A stretch of DNA of 64,000 nt. Origin: AP-15 sp963750195 (GTDB lineage Bacteria > Pseudomonadota > Alphaproteobacteria > ATCC43930 > CGMCC-115725). The notes beneath the pieces were generated by a model, which worked only from the letters and a program-made list of their open reading frames with translations, was not told where the DNA came from and searched no databases. The DNA lies in contig CAVVPS010000010.1 in NCBI GenBank assembly GCA_963750195.1, positions 124,001 to 188,000 on the forward strand, in the 5' to 3' direction. The position numbers and the translations under genes are program-made. Positions 1-8,953 of the stretch are shown here, piece after piece (the first letter of the stretch is position 1; each line of letters opens with the position of its first letter).

Positions 1-294
1 GCGGAGGCCTCGCTCCTGGGCATCGTCTGGGAAGCCAGGCTCGACCAGCCGGCCTTGGCGTCGTTTCTCGATCAGAACTGGCTCGAGGGTCTCGAGTGCT
101 CGGCCGCCGGCCATTTCAACAACGTTGTCGCGGGTCTTCGGCGGCGCGAACTGCTCGGGCCTCCATGGTCGGCGGCCGGCGTCAGCGGTATATCGGCTAC
201 GTTGCTCTCGCGGGCAAATCGGGGACAGCTCCGATGGAGGCTGGGCACCGGGCTGGATCGCGCCGTACCGATCGGAGCGGGCGGGCGCGGTCAT
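1..294 (-). CDS. Unrecognised gene, 5' part only, cut by window start
   Basis: An open frame of 98 codons starts with ATG at 294 and is still open at base 1. It begins 22 bases after the stop of the aldo/keto reductase on the same strand, so the two are probably co-transcribed. The visible protein starts MTAPARSDRYGAI, is proline- and arginine-rich for about 60 residues, and then becomes more ordered (NVVEMAGGRALETLEPVLIE). I recognise no family, signal peptide or catalytic motif. The ribosome binding site is weak. The missing 3' part would be needed to name it. Confidence 0.45.
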   Translation of the reverse strand, partial: MTAPARSDRYGAIQPGAQPPSELSPICPREQRSRYTADAGRRPWRPEQFAPPKTRDNVVEMAGGRALETLEPVLIEKRRQGRLVEPGFPDDAQERGLR

Positions 295-316
295 CGCTGC
301 AGTCCACGCTAAAGCT

Positions 317-1312
317 TTATCGGGCCTCGCCGATAAAGCTGTTATGCAGTGTTCCCAGGCGATCGAGTGCGGCGGTGGGCAGCGGTCCCTTATTGGCTGC
401 GGCGGCAGCGTATTCGAGCTGTTCCAGTGTCGAGTAGCCGACGAGCGCCGTCGAGACCGCGTCGTTGGCGATCGCGAAGCGGACCGCCGCCTCGACCAGA
501 CTGTCGGCGAACCCCTCACGCACCAGCGGTTCGAGCCGCCGGGCGCGCTCGACATCGATCCGGTAATCGCGGCCCGAGCCGATCGGCTCGACACTGCGCG
601 AACCCAGCGGATGGCGGTCCTCGACCCCGCTCAGGGCGCCGGCGGCGAGTACGCGGATCGCGATCACGCCCATGTTGGCAGCCCGGGTGTGCACCAAAAG
701 ATTGTCGAAATCATGCGCCGGATAGCCCGGCGCCACCGTCGTTCCGGCGCTGGGGTTCAGCAGGTTGTAGCTCACCTGAGCGGTGTCGAAGGTGCGGGCA
801 TCAGCCACCCGGTGAAGCGCCGCGGTGTCGCCGACCGCGGTGATGCCGTAGAAGCGGGTCTTGCCCTGCTCGCGCAGCCGCTCGAAAGCCGGCACGACCT
901 CACCGAGCACGATCTCAGGCGTCAGGTCAGCATCTCGGCCGTCGAGCATGATGTGGTTGTGCAGTTGGAATAGATCGACATGGTCGAGCTGGAGCCGCTG
1001 CAGACTCGCCTCCAACGAGGCGGTCACGGCTGCCGCGATATTGCGTCGGTCGGCGGCCGGGATGCGCACCTTGGTGCCAAGGTATAACTCGGGTTTCAGG
1101 TTTTGCAGCACGCGGCCGAGATTGCGCTCGGACTCGCCGTTGCCGTACATCGCGGCGGTATCGAAGTAATTGATCCCGAGTTCGAGGGCGCGGGCCACCG
1201 CCCGCTCCTGGTCGGCGGCGTTGCCCTTGATCATCAACCCGCCGACCGCGCCGCAGCCAAAGCCCAGAACCGAAACCTCAAGTCCGGTGCGTCCGAGCGT
1301 CCGTGTTTGCAT
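317..1312 (-). CDS. Aldo/keto reductase
   Basis: A 331-residue TIM-barrel NAD(P)H-dependent oxidoreductase of the aldo/keto reductase superfamily. The start MQTRTLGRTGLEVSVLGFG is typical of the bacterial subgroup. The catalytic tetrad is visible: Asp51 and Tyr56 in NYFDTAAMYGNGESE, Lys81 in LGTKV, and His118 in FQLHNH. The C-terminal cofactor region (ALVGYSTLEQLE) is present, so the protein looks complete. A GGAGAAG element precedes the ATG. It follows leuB on the same strand after 43 bases. The substrate cannot be deduced; the family reduces sugars, aldehydes and ketones. Confidence 0.9.
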   Translation of the reverse strand: MQTRTLGRTGLEVSVLGFGCGAVGGLMIKGNAADQERAVARALELGINYFDTAAMYGNGESERNLGRVLQNLKPELYLGTKVRIPAADRRNIAAAVTASLEASLQRLQLDHVDLFQLHNHIMLDGRDADLTPEIVLGEVVPAFERLREQGKTRFYGITAVGDTAALHRVADARTFDTAQVSYNLLNPSAGTTVAPGYPAHDFDNLLVHTRAANMGVIAIRVLAAGALSGVEDRHPLGSRSVEPIGSGRDYRIDVERARRLEPLVREGFADSLVEAAVRFAIANDAVSTALVGYSTLEQLEYAAAAANKGPLPTAALDRLGTLHNSFIGEAR

Positions 1313-1355
1313 GTGTCTTCTCCGTCGTTTCGAGCGCCTCCCGGTCTCTAGAGTT

Positions 1356-2465
1356 TCAGACCGATCTTTCGAGCTCGCGCAGAATTGTGTCGCCCATCAC
1401 CCGGGTCGAGACGCGGGTGGTATTGGGCTGGATAATGTCGTTCGTGCGGACCCCGGCGGCCAGCGCGCGGCGCACTGCGTTTTCGACGAGATCGGCCTCC
1501 TCGCCCAGGTCGAACGAATAGCGCAGCATCATCGCGAAGGAGAGTATGCAAGCCAGCGGGTTCGCCACGTCCTTGCCGGCGATGTCCGGAGCGCTGCCGT
1601 GGACAGGTTCATAAAGCGCCTTACGCCGCCCGGCCGTGTCTGCCGCGCCGAGCGAGGCCGAGGGCAACATGCCGAGCGAGCCGGTCAGCATCGCTGCGCA
1701 ATCCGACAGGATGTCGCCGAACAGATTGCTGGTGACGATGACGTCGAATTGCTTCGGGTTGCGGACCAGCTGCATCGCGCAATTATCGGCGTACATGAAC
1801 GACAGCTGTATCCCCGGATATTCCGTGTCGCACACCCGCTGCGCCACCTCGCGCCACAGCCCGCCCGACTCCATGACGTTGGCCTTGTCGACCTCGCAGA
1901 CCCGGCCCCGGCGCTTTGTCGCCAGCTCGCAAGCGACACGGACGACGCGCTCAATTTCGGCTTCGGAATAAACTTCCGTGTTGATGCCTCGCCGGCTGCC
2001 GTCAGGCAGGGTCTCGATTCCGCGCGGATCGCCGAAATAGATACCGCCGGTCAACTCGCGAACGATCATCAGATCGAGATCGGCCACCAGCTCCCGTTTC
2101 AGACTCGAAGCGTCGGCGAGTGCGTCGAACACCACCGCCGGGCGCAGATTGGCGAACAGATCCATCTCCTTGCGCAGCCGCAGCAACCCGCGTTCCGGGC
2201 GCAGCTCGAACGCCAGGCTCTCCCATTTCGGGCCGCCGACCGAGCCGAACAGCACGGCATCGCTGGCCAACGCCTGAGCTAACGTCGCATCGGTGAGCGG
2301 TGTGCAGTCGGCGTCATAGGCAGCGCCACCGACCAATCCCTCGGCGATCTCGAAGCTGGCAATTTGGCGGCGATCGAAAAAATCGACGACACGCAGCACC
2401 TGGCGCATGATCTCCGGGCCGATGCCGTCGCCCGGCAGCACCAGAACTTTGCGCGCGGATCGCAT
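1356..2465 (-). CDS. leuB: 3-isopropylmalate dehydrogenase
   Basis: Oxidises and decarboxylates (2R,3S)-3-isopropylmalate with NAD in leucine biosynthesis. The 369-residue protein begins MRSARKVLVLPGDGIGPEIM, the conserved nucleotide-binding N-terminus of the isocitrate/isopropylmalate dehydrogenase family. FGSVGGPKW, ELTGGIYFG and the metal-binding region around SDCAAMLTGSLGMLPSASLG are present. ATG 2465 is preferred over an upstream ATG at 2501 because it lies 2 bases after the leuD stop, has a GGAG element and gives the family length. Third leucine gene of the leuC-leuD-leuB run. Confidence 0.96.
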   Translation of the reverse strand: MRSARKVLVLPGDGIGPEIMRQVLRVVDFFDRRQIASFEIAEGLVGGAAYDADCTPLTDATLAQALASDAVLFGSVGGPKWESLAFELRPERGLLRLRKEMDLFANLRPAVVFDALADASSLKRELVADLDLMIVRELTGGIYFGDPRGIETLPDGSRRGINTEVYSEAEIERVVRVACELATKRRGRVCEVDKANVMESGGLWREVAQRVCDTEYPGIQLSFMYADNCAMQLVRNPKQFDVIVTSNLFGDILSDCAAMLTGSLGMLPSASLGAADTAGRRKALYEPVHGSAPDIAGKDVANPLACILSFAMMLRYSFDLGEEADLVENAVRRALAAGVRTNDIIQPNTTRVSTRVMGDTILRELERSV

Positions 2466-2467
2466 GC

Positions 2468-3097
2468 TCAGGCTCCGGCGTGGGTCAAACCCCATTTCCA
2501 CGGCTCAGCCAGCCGACTCTTTTCTTCATAAGTGTCGATCGCCCTGGCCTTCTTTTGGGTGAGCCCGATGTCGTCGAGCCCGTTCAGGAGGCAATCCTTG
2601 CGAAACGGATCGAGCTCGAAATGGACCTCCTCGCCGTCGGGACGGGTTATCGTCTGCGCTTCAAGGTCGATCGTCATCACCGCGTTCGCGCCTTTCCTCG
2701 CGTCTTCCATCAGCTCGTCGCAGATCTCCTTGGGCAGGGCGATCGGCAGGATGCCGTTCTTGAAGCAGTTGTTGTAGAAGATGTCGGCAAAGCTCGGGGC
2801 GATGACGCAACGGATGCCGAAATCAAGCAATGCCCAGGGCGCGTGCTCGCGGCTCGAGCCGCAGCCGAAATTCTCGGCGCCGATCAGGATCTGCGCCTTG
2901 CGGTAGGGCGCCTGATTGAGCACGAAATCCGGGTTCTCCGACCCGTCCGGGCGGAAGCGGATCTCCTGAAACAGCCATTGCGACAACCCGGTTCGCTTGA
3001 TCGTCTTCAGGTAGATCGCCGGGAAGATCTTGTCGGTGTCGAGATTGACGATCGGCAGCGGCGCCGCGACGCCGGTCAGCTGAGTGAACTTTTCCAC
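2468..3097 (-). CDS. leuD: 3-isopropylmalate dehydratase, small subunit
   Basis: Small subunit of the isopropylmalate isomerase; partners with LeuC. The sequence VEKFTQLTGVAAPLPIVNLDTDKIFPA and the motif NFGCGSSREHAPWALLDFGI are diagnostic of LeuD. A GTG at 3097 with AAAGGA upstream gives 209 residues, the usual length; the frame stays open to 3127 but those codons do not look conserved. About 120 bases separate it from leuC, and only 2 bases separate its stop from leuB. Confidence 0.95.
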   Translation of the reverse strand: MEKFTQLTGVAAPLPIVNLDTDKIFPAIYLKTIKRTGLSQWLFQEIRFRPDGSENPDFVLNQAPYRKAQILIGAENFGCGSSREHAPWALLDFGIRCVIAPSFADIFYNNCFKNGILPIALPKEICDELMEDARKGANAVMTIDLEAQTITRPDGEEVHFELDPFRKDCLLNGLDDIGLTQKKARAIDTYEEKSRLAEPWKWGLTHAGA

Positions 3098-3218
3098 GAG
3101 GTGTCCTTTCGAATAGTACGGCCTCACAGGTTGGCGGCCGGGCTCGCGAACCGCGCGGTTACTCTCCTAAACGGCTTTGCGCATCCGCCGCGGCAATCCC
3201 GCTGGACGCGGAGCTTGG

Positions 3219-4643
3219 TCAGGCCAATTGGCGGACGTCGGCGAGGTGGCCAGTGATCGCGGCGGCGGCGGCCATCGCCGGTCCCATCAGGTGGGTCTTG
3301 GCGTTCTTGCCCTGGCGGCCCTCAAAATTGCGGTTCGACGTCGAGGCCACCCGCTCGCCGTTCATCGCCTTGTCGTCGTTCATCGACATGCACATCGAGC
3401 AGCCGGCTTCGCGCCACTGGAACCCGGCTTCGAGGAAGACGCGGTCGAGCCCTTCCTCTTCGGCCTGATGCTTGACATGGCCCGAACCTGGGACGACCAG
3501 CGCGATTACCCCGTCGGCGACCTTCCGGCCCTTGGCGATCTCGGCCGCGGCGCGCAGATCTTCGATGCGGCTGTTGGTGCACGAGCCGATGAACACGCGC
3601 TGCACCGGCACGTCGGTTAGCAAGGTGTTCGGCTTGAGTTGCATGTACTGCAGCGCGCGCTCGATTGCCGCCCGCTTCAACGGGTCGTCGATCTGCGCCG
3701 GATCGGGCACCCGACCGGTGACTGGTGCCGCCTGTTCGGGGTTTGTGCCCCAGGTGACGTGCGGGGCGATATCGGCGGCGGCGAGGTGGGCTTCCTTGTC
3801 GAATTTCGCGCCGGAGTCCGAGGGCAGGGTGCGCCAATAGGCGACCGCCCGCTCCCAGGCGGCGCCCTTCGGCGCATAGGGCCGGCCCATGACGTAGGCG
3901 ATGGTCTTCTCGTCGGGGGCGACAAGCCCGGCCCGCGCGCCGGCCTCGATCGACATGTTGCAGACGGTCATCCGCCCTTCCATTGACATGTCGCGGAAGG
4001 TGCTGCCGGCATATTCGAAGACGTGCCCGGTACCGCCGGCGGTGCCGATCTTGGCAATGATCGCCAGGATCACGTCCTTTGGGCTGACCCCGGCGCCGAG
4101 CGAGCCCTCGACGTTTATCAGCATGTTCTTGGCCGGAGCCTGGATCAACGTTTGGGTGGCGAGCACGTGCTCGACCTCCGATGTGCCGATGCCGAAGGCG
4201 AGCGCGCCCATCGCCCCATGCGTCGCGGTGTGACTGTCGCCGCAGACGATGGTCATGCCCGGCTGGCTCAGGCCCTGCTCCGGGCCGATGATATGGACGA
4301 TGCCTTGGTCGATGCTGGTGATCGGGAAGTACGGAACCGCGAATTCCTTGACGTTGCGTTCGAGCGTGTCGACCTGGAGCTTCGACTCGGGTTCGTGGAT
4401 GCCGGCGGCGCCGGTGCTGCGGTTGGTCGTCGGGATGTTGTGGTCGGCGACCGCCATCGTCGCGTCGGGGCGGCGAACCTTGCGTCCGGCGAGCTTCAGC
4501 CCTTCGAAGGCCTGCGGGCTCGTCACCTCGTGAACCAGATGGAGGTCGATATAGATCAGGCAGGTGCCATCGTCCTGCCGGTCGACGACGTGGCTTTCCC
4601 AGATTTTGTCAAAGAGCGTGCGCGGCGCGGCCATAGTTTCCAT
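3219..4643 (-). CDS. leuC: 3-isopropylmalate dehydratase, large subunit
   Basis: Aconitase-family [4Fe-4S] subunit of isopropylmalate isomerase, 474 residues from METMAAPRTLFDKIWESHVV. The three iron-sulfur cysteines are visible: one in FIGSCTNSRIEDL and two in CSMCMSMN. Substrate-contact motifs CGDSHTATHGA and GTSEVEHVL are intact. MAAP at 4634 is an alternative start. It begins 12 bases after the rplS stop, so leucine synthesis appears to be transcribed together with the translation genes upstream. Confidence 0.96.
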   Translation of the reverse strand: METMAAPRTLFDKIWESHVVDRQDDGTCLIYIDLHLVHEVTSPQAFEGLKLAGRKVRRPDATMAVADHNIPTTNRSTGAAGIHEPESKLQVDTLERNVKEFAVPYFPITSIDQGIVHIIGPEQGLSQPGMTIVCGDSHTATHGAMGALAFGIGTSEVEHVLATQTLIQAPAKNMLINVEGSLGAGVSPKDVILAIIAKIGTAGGTGHVFEYAGSTFRDMSMEGRMTVCNMSIEAGARAGLVAPDEKTIAYVMGRPYAPKGAAWERAVAYWRTLPSDSGAKFDKEAHLAAADIAPHVTWGTNPEQAAPVTGRVPDPAQIDDPLKRAAIERALQYMQLKPNTLLTDVPVQRVFIGSCTNSRIEDLRAAAEIAKGRKVADGVIALVVPGSGHVKHQAEEEGLDRVFLEAGFQWREAGCSMCMSMNDDKAMNGERVASTSNRNFEGRQGKNAKTHLMGPAMAAAAAITGHLADVRQLA

Positions 4644-4655
4644 CCCTTCTATCGA

Positions 4656-5072
4656 TTATGCGTCGCCGCTATTGGATTTCGCCGGTGGCGGTGCGGTTTC
4701 GGGGCGCACGCTGTCGCGGCCGCGCTCGACAATACGCGCGGCTTTACCGGTAAGACCCCGCAAATAATAGAGCTTCGCTCGCCGCACGACCCCGCGGCGC
4801 ACCACCTCGATCGCGGTAATCCGCGGCGAGTACAGCGGAAAGATGCGCTCGACCCCTTCGCCATAGGAGATCTTTCGTAAAGTGAAGTTCGAGTTCACCC
4901 CGGCGTTTTTGCGCCCGATGCACACGCCTTCGAAGGCTTGGATGCGCTCGCGTTCGCCCTCGACGACGCGCAGGCTGACGCGCACGGTATCCCCTGGCTC
5001 GAATTTCGGCACAGGTCGGGCGGCGGCGAGCTTCTCGACCTGCTCGCGCTCCAATTTCTGCAGAAGATTCAT
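4656..5072 (-). CDS. rplS: Large ribosomal subunit protein bL19
   Basis: 138 residues starting MNLLQKLEREQVEKLAA. The bL19 core is clear: FEPGDTVRVSLRVVEGERER, IQAFEGVCIGRKNAGVNS and RITAIEVVRRGVVRRAKLYYLR, followed by a short basic/proline tail. It lies at the 30S-50S interface. ATG 5072 overlaps the trmD stop in an ATGA arrangement, which fixes the start; the longer frame up to 5144 reads through the end of trmD and is not used. Confidence 0.96.
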   Translation of the reverse strand: MNLLQKLEREQVEKLAAARPVPKFEPGDTVRVSLRVVEGERERIQAFEGVCIGRKNAGVNSNFTLRKISYGEGVERIFPLYSPRITAIEVVRRGVVRRAKLYYLRGLTGKAARIVERGRDSVRPETAPPPAKSNSGDA

Positions 5073-5806
5073 AACTCGACCTCTCGATCCGTTCTGGCTT
5101 CGCGCCCCGCGGCATGGCCAGACCCAGCCAGATAGCGTTCCCACAAATCACTGCGCCGTTCACGAGTCAGCCGCTCGGATTCCCCCCGGCGCCAGTCGCG
5201 GATGCGACGATGGTCACCCGACACCAGCACCGGAGGCACCGCGCGTCCCTGCCACATCTGCGGTCGCGTGTATTGCGGATATTCGAGTAGACCGTCGGCG
5301 AAGCTCTCCTCGGCGAATGCGTCAGCAGTGCCGACCACTCCAGGGAGGAGGCGCACGCAGGCATCTATCACCGCAATTGCTGCAGGCTCACCGCCGGATA
5401 ACACGAAATCGCCGAGGCTCAACTCTTCGATCGCGCGGGCCTCGAGAAGACGCTCGTCGACCCCTTCGAAACGGCCGCAAATCAGCGTGACCCCACTCAC
5501 TGCCGCTAGCGCCGCGACCCGTCGCTGGTCGAGCCGGCGACCGCGCGGCGATAACAGGATCGCAGGCCCAACTCCGCCAGAGCCCCCAATCGCGGAGTCT
5601 AGAACATCCGGCCGCATGACCATTCCCGGCCCGCCGCCAAACGGCGCGTCATCGACAGAACGGTGCTTATCGCGCGCAAACTCGCGTATGTCCACCGTTT
5701 CGAGCCGCCACAGTCCCGCGTTAAGTGCCTTCCCAGCGAGCGAATAAGCCAGCGGGCCGGGCAACATCTCCGGGAAGATCGTCAATACCGTCGCCCGCCA
5801 GGTCAT
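5069..5806 (-). CDS. trmD: tRNA (guanine-37-N1)-methyltransferase
   Basis: SAM-dependent enzyme that methylates G37 next to the anticodon and so prevents +1 frameshifting. The 245-residue protein shows the SPOUT family signature: TIFPEMLPGPLAYSLAGKAL, FGGGPGMVMRPDVL, the knot region LLSPRGRRL, ICGRFEGVDERL and DFVLSGGEPAAIAVIDA. ATG 5806 overlaps the rimM stop by 4 bases and its own stop overlaps rplS by 4 bases, showing translational coupling. It looks intact, which is worth noting beside the many +1 frameshifts in this window. Confidence 0.96.
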   Translation of the reverse strand: MTWRATVLTIFPEMLPGPLAYSLAGKALNAGLWRLETVDIREFARDKHRSVDDAPFGGGPGMVMRPDVLDSAIGGSGGVGPAILLSPRGRRLDQRRVAALAAVSGVTLICGRFEGVDERLLEARAIEELSLGDFVLSGGEPAAIAVIDACVRLLPGVVGTADAFAEESFADGLLEYPQYTRPQMWQGRAVPPVLVSGDHRRIRDWRRGESERLTRERRSDLWERYLAGSGHAAGREARTDREVEL

Positions 5807-6357
5807 GCGTGTTCCCTCATCGCGGGGCCATCGGTCGCCTCACTATCGGAGAGCAGACCGGGCGGCGGCTCGATGACCAGCCGGCCTGCCTCGATTTCGA
5901 CGACCGGGACGACAGCCCGGGTGAAGGGCACCATCGCCGCTGGCGCAGTCGGGCGCTCGATTTCGAGGGTGTCGCCGGCGCCAAAATCGTGGACCGCGCG
6001 CACTCGTCCAACCGGCGTCCCGTCGCCGAGCACCACTTCAAGCCCGATCAGATCAGCGTGATAATATTCTTCCGGGTCGGGTTGCGGCAGGGCCGAACGC
6101 GGCAAATAGAGGCGCAAGCCACGCAGCGCCTCCGCGCGGCTCCGATCCTCGACCCCTGTCAGGCGTGCGATCAGCACGCCCTTTGCCGCGCCGATAACGC
6201 GCATTTCCAGGCTCCGCCGACCGGTTTCGTCGCTAAGCGGCCCATAGGCAGCGATATTCTCCGGGCACGCGGTAAAGCTCTTGATCCGCACCGCGCCCTT
6301 GACCCCGTGTGGGCCGGTAACGACCCCCACGCAGACCTGCTTTGTCGACGCCGTCAT
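5803..6357 (-). CDS. rimM: Ribosome maturation factor RimM
   Basis: 184-residue 16S rRNA processing factor that binds uS19 during 30S assembly. The N-terminal RimM domain is recognisable (VCVGVVTGPHGVKGAVRIKSF) and is followed by a PRC-barrel domain (YYHADLIGLEVVLGDGTPVGRV, ending in VEIEAGRLVIEPPPGLL). It sits in the invariant rpsP-rimM-trmD-rplS order and overlaps trmD by 4 bases. Confidence 0.95.
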   Translation of the reverse strand: MTASTKQVCVGVVTGPHGVKGAVRIKSFTACPENIAAYGPLSDETGRRSLEMRVIGAAKGVLIARLTGVEDRSRAEALRGLRLYLPRSALPQPDPEEYYHADLIGLEVVLGDGTPVGRVRAVHDFGAGDTLEIERPTAPAAMVPFTRAVVPVVEIEAGRLVIEPPPGLLSDSEATDGPAMREHA

Positions 6358-6391
6358 GGCTTTGCCGGAAGAGGCTTGACGGGCTCGGCTC

Positions 6392-6751
6392 TCAGCCGCG
6401 GCCGGCGGCGGCTGCAGCCGCTTCGGCGGCGATCTTCAGCCGTTCTTGCGCCTTGGCCTTTGGCGCCGACTTGACCGGCGTCTCGCGCATCGCCGGCTTG
6501 TCGATTAGGCCGGCATCGCCCAGAAAGCGCGCGACCCGGTCGGTCGGCAATGCGCCAACCCCGAGCCAGTGCTGGATCCGCTCCGGCTTCAGGGTGACCC
6601 GGTCGGCATGCGAGCGATCGAGCATCGGGTTGTAGGTCCCGACCCGTTCGATAAAGCGGCCGTCGCGCGGACTGCGCGAGTCGGCGACGACGATGCTGTA
6701 ATAGGGTCTCTTTTTTGCGCCCCCGCGTGCGAGGCGGATCTTCAGCGACAT
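6392..6751 (-). CDS. rpsP: Small ribosomal subunit protein bS16
   Basis: 119 residues from MSLKIRLARGGAKKRPYYSI, the highly conserved bS16 start. VVADSRSPRDGRFIERVGTYNPM and the helical segment RIQHWLGVGALPTDRVARFL follow, with an Ala/Glu/Lys-rich tail usual in alphaproteobacteria. ATG 6751 is chosen over the in-frame codon at 6769 from family alignment. It begins 14 bases downstream of the ffh stop. Confidence 0.96.
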   Translation of the reverse strand: MSLKIRLARGGAKKRPYYSIVVADSRSPRDGRFIERVGTYNPMLDRSHADRVTLKPERIQHWLGVGALPTDRVARFLGDAGLIDKPAMRETPVKSAPKAKAQERLKIAAEAAAAAAGRG

Positions 6752-6765
6752 CCTGTTACCCTGTC

Positions 6766-8145
6766 TCAATGGCGAAAGCCAGCACCGGGCATCAGTCCGG
6801 CGAGGCCATGGCGCGCGACGCCCTTGGGACCGAGCTTCTTCATCTTTTTCATCATGTCGGCCATGTCCTGATACTGTTTGAGGAGCCGGTTGATCTCCTG
6901 GACCGAGGTTCCCGAGCCATAGGCGATCCGCCGTCGGCGCGAGCCGTTCAACAGCTTGGGGTTGCGCCGCTCGCTCTTGGTCATAGACGAAATTATCGCT
7001 TCCTGGCGCTTGACGATGCCCTCATCGACATTTGCCTCGGCAAGCTGTTTCTTCAGCTTGCCGATCCCCGGCAGCATTGACAGCATTCCGCCCATCCCGC
7101 CCATCCGCCGGATCTGGCGCAGCTGACCCGCAAGGTCGTCGAGGTCGAAATTGCCCTTCGCCATCTTGGCGGCGAGTTTTTCAGCTTCGTCATGGTCGAC
7201 TGTCTCGGCCGCCTTCTCGACCAGGCTGACGACATCCCCCATACCAAGGATACGCCCGGCGATCCGTTCAGGGTGGAACGGTTCGAGCGCCGCAATCCGC
7301 TCGCCTGTGCCCATGAACACGATTGGCTTGCCGGTGATGGCGCGCATCGACAAAGCGGCCCCGCCGCGGGCATCACCATCGACTCGCGTCAACACGATCC
7401 CTGTGATGCCGGCGCGCTCGCCAAAGGCTTTGGCGAGGTTGACCGCGTCTTGCCCGGTCATCGCATCGGCAACAAGCAATGTCTGGTGCGGTGCCGCCAC
7501 TTCGCGCACCGCCGCCACTTCGAGCATCAGCTCTTCGTTGACATGGAGCCGCCCGGCGGTGTCGAGGATGACAACGTCGTAGCCTTGGGTCCGCCCGGTC
7601 TCGATTGCCCGCCGTGTGATGGCCACCGGCATTTCCCCGGGCACGACCGGCAGGCTGGCGATCCCGATCTGGCGGCCGAGCACGGCGAGTTGTTCCTGCG
7701 CCGCCGGGCGCTGCACGTCGAGCGAAGCGAGCAGCACCTTTTTGCGGTTGCGCTGCTTCAGCCGGTTGGCGATCTTTCCTGCAGTCGTGGTCTTGCCCGA
7801 GCCCTGCAACCCGACCAGCATGATCCCGACCGGCGACGGGGCACTGAGATCGAGCCCGTCGATCTCGGCGGTGTCCCCGCCGCCGCCCAGCACCTCGATC
7901 AAGTGGTCGTGGACGATCTTGACCACCATTTGCGCCGGCGTCACCGAGCGCAATACCTCTTGGCCCAGCGCCTTTTCGCGCACTGCGGCGACAAAATCCC
8001 GGACCACCGGCAGCGCCACGTCGGCTTCAAGCAATGCGACGCGAATCTCCCTTAGAGCGGCCCCGACATCATCCTCACTTAGTGCACCGTGTCGGCGCAA
8101 ACGGTCGAAAACATCGCCGAGGCGATCGGTCAGACTGTCGAACAT
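6766..8145 (-). CDS. ffh: Signal recognition particle GTPase
   Basis: 459 residues. The N domain begins MFDSLTDRLGDVFDRLRRHG. The G domain carries GLQGSGKTTTAGK, DTAGR and TRVDGDARGG. The methionine-rich M domain includes MGGMGGMLSMLPG and ends MPGAGFRH. It binds 4.5S RNA and signal sequences for co-translational export and docks on FtsY, whose gene is also in the window at 11624. ATG 8145 is the family start; the frame extends to 8196 without conservation. First gene of the minus-strand run toward leuB. Confidence 0.96.
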   Translation of the reverse strand: MFDSLTDRLGDVFDRLRRHGALSEDDVGAALREIRVALLEADVALPVVRDFVAAVREKALGQEVLRSVTPAQMVVKIVHDHLIEVLGGGGDTAEIDGLDLSAPSPVGIMLVGLQGSGKTTTAGKIANRLKQRNRKKVLLASLDVQRPAAQEQLAVLGRQIGIASLPVVPGEMPVAITRRAIETGRTQGYDVVILDTAGRLHVNEELMLEVAAVREVAAPHQTLLVADAMTGQDAVNLAKAFGERAGITGIVLTRVDGDARGGAALSMRAITGKPIVFMGTGERIAALEPFHPERIAGRILGMGDVVSLVEKAAETVDHDEAEKLAAKMAKGNFDLDDLAGQLRQIRRMGGMGGMLSMLPGIGKLKKQLAEANVDEGIVKRQEAIISSMTKSERRNPKLLNGSRRRRIAYGSGTSVQEINRLLKQYQDMADMMKKMKKLGPKGVARHGLAGLMPGAGFRH

Positions 8146-8635
8146 ACAATTTCTCGCAATATCGTCCCGAAGGCACAACGCGCCAGTGCGCGACACTCGC
8201 GGGCTGGCGAGCCCCTAAACGGGGGTGATAGTTCGCTCCTTTGGGAAGCGCTCCGAAAGCTAGCGCCGGGACGATTTGCTGTCAATTGCGTGGTCGATGG
8301 CAGAATTTGCGCTATTCTCGAGCTTAGGAGGCTGTGGAAGATTGGGGAAAAGTTACCTTTCGATCTGGAACGGATCCGGCCAACGGATTCCTAGAAGTTA
8401 TTGATTTCGACGCTAGTATCGCGGCCACATCCGCGATGGTGTCATAGACCCGGCGTAGACGTTTGTGAGCACCGGGAAGATGCGTCTGATTGGCCGCGCG
8501 CACGGTCGCGGCTGGTAGGCGCGCGCCAGCGATACGCTTCTGATAAAGGTTGCGCATAAGAAGCGCCTCGGCGAAGTCGGGTCTCGGATCGTGTTTGCCT
8601 CGGCCCGCCGATGATATGATCTTCGAACGCGTACT
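8146..8635. other. Intergenic region upstream of ffh
   Basis: About 490 bases without a supported gene. It must hold the promoter for the ffh-to-leuB run, but I cannot pick out convincing -35/-10 boxes. Short open frames on the minus strand (8324-8557 and overlapping frames) have no recognisable protein signature. An AT-rich patch near 8330-8360 is the likeliest promoter zone (inference). Confidence 0.3.
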
Positions 8636-8921
8636 ATGATCTCTGCCCTCAACACGCTGCCGACCGCCAAACGTCTCAAAGAGGCGGGCGTCGACTATGC
8701 CCAGGCGGATGCCTTAACCGGTGTCCTGCGTGAGGCACGCGAGGCTGAAATCAGCCAGCTCGCAACCAGGGCCGACGTCGAATCGCTGAGAGCTGAAATG
8801 AAGGCGGAGTTCGCGCCGATTCGGTCAGAGATGGAGGTCCAGAGGAGGATGTAACGCTTCGGATGGCCGCATGATCGGCGTTGCTACGGGGGTGGTGCTG
8901 GCGGCCAAGTTTTTCGGCTAA
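8636..8921 (+). pseudogene. DUF1640-like coiled-coil membrane protein, frameshifted
   Basis: The first frame (8636-8854) reads LNTLPTAKRLKEAGVDYAQA and then VLREAREAEISQLATRADVE, the pattern of DUF1640 proteins: a short N-terminal motif followed by a coiled coil. It stops at 8854. A second frame from about 8850 to 8921 encodes a hydrophobic end, MIGVATGVVLAAKFFG, which resembles the single C-terminal membrane segment of this family. A frameshift near 8850 therefore separates coiled coil from anchor. Alternatively the 72-residue soluble piece is expressed alone. Function of the family is unknown. Confidence 0.5.
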
Positions 8922-8953
8922 TTTCTCGAACAGGGACGGCAAAGGGGGATCTG

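Noticed and set aside
1170..2282. 370-codon plus-strand open frame over leuB
   Set aside because: Shadow of leuB; the composition is that of antisense codons.
8324..8557. Minus-strand open frame of 77 codons upstream of ffh
   Set aside because: The segment MRNLYQKRIAGARLPAATVR looks mildly protein-like, but there is no ribosome binding site, no recognised family, and overlapping frames are equally open.
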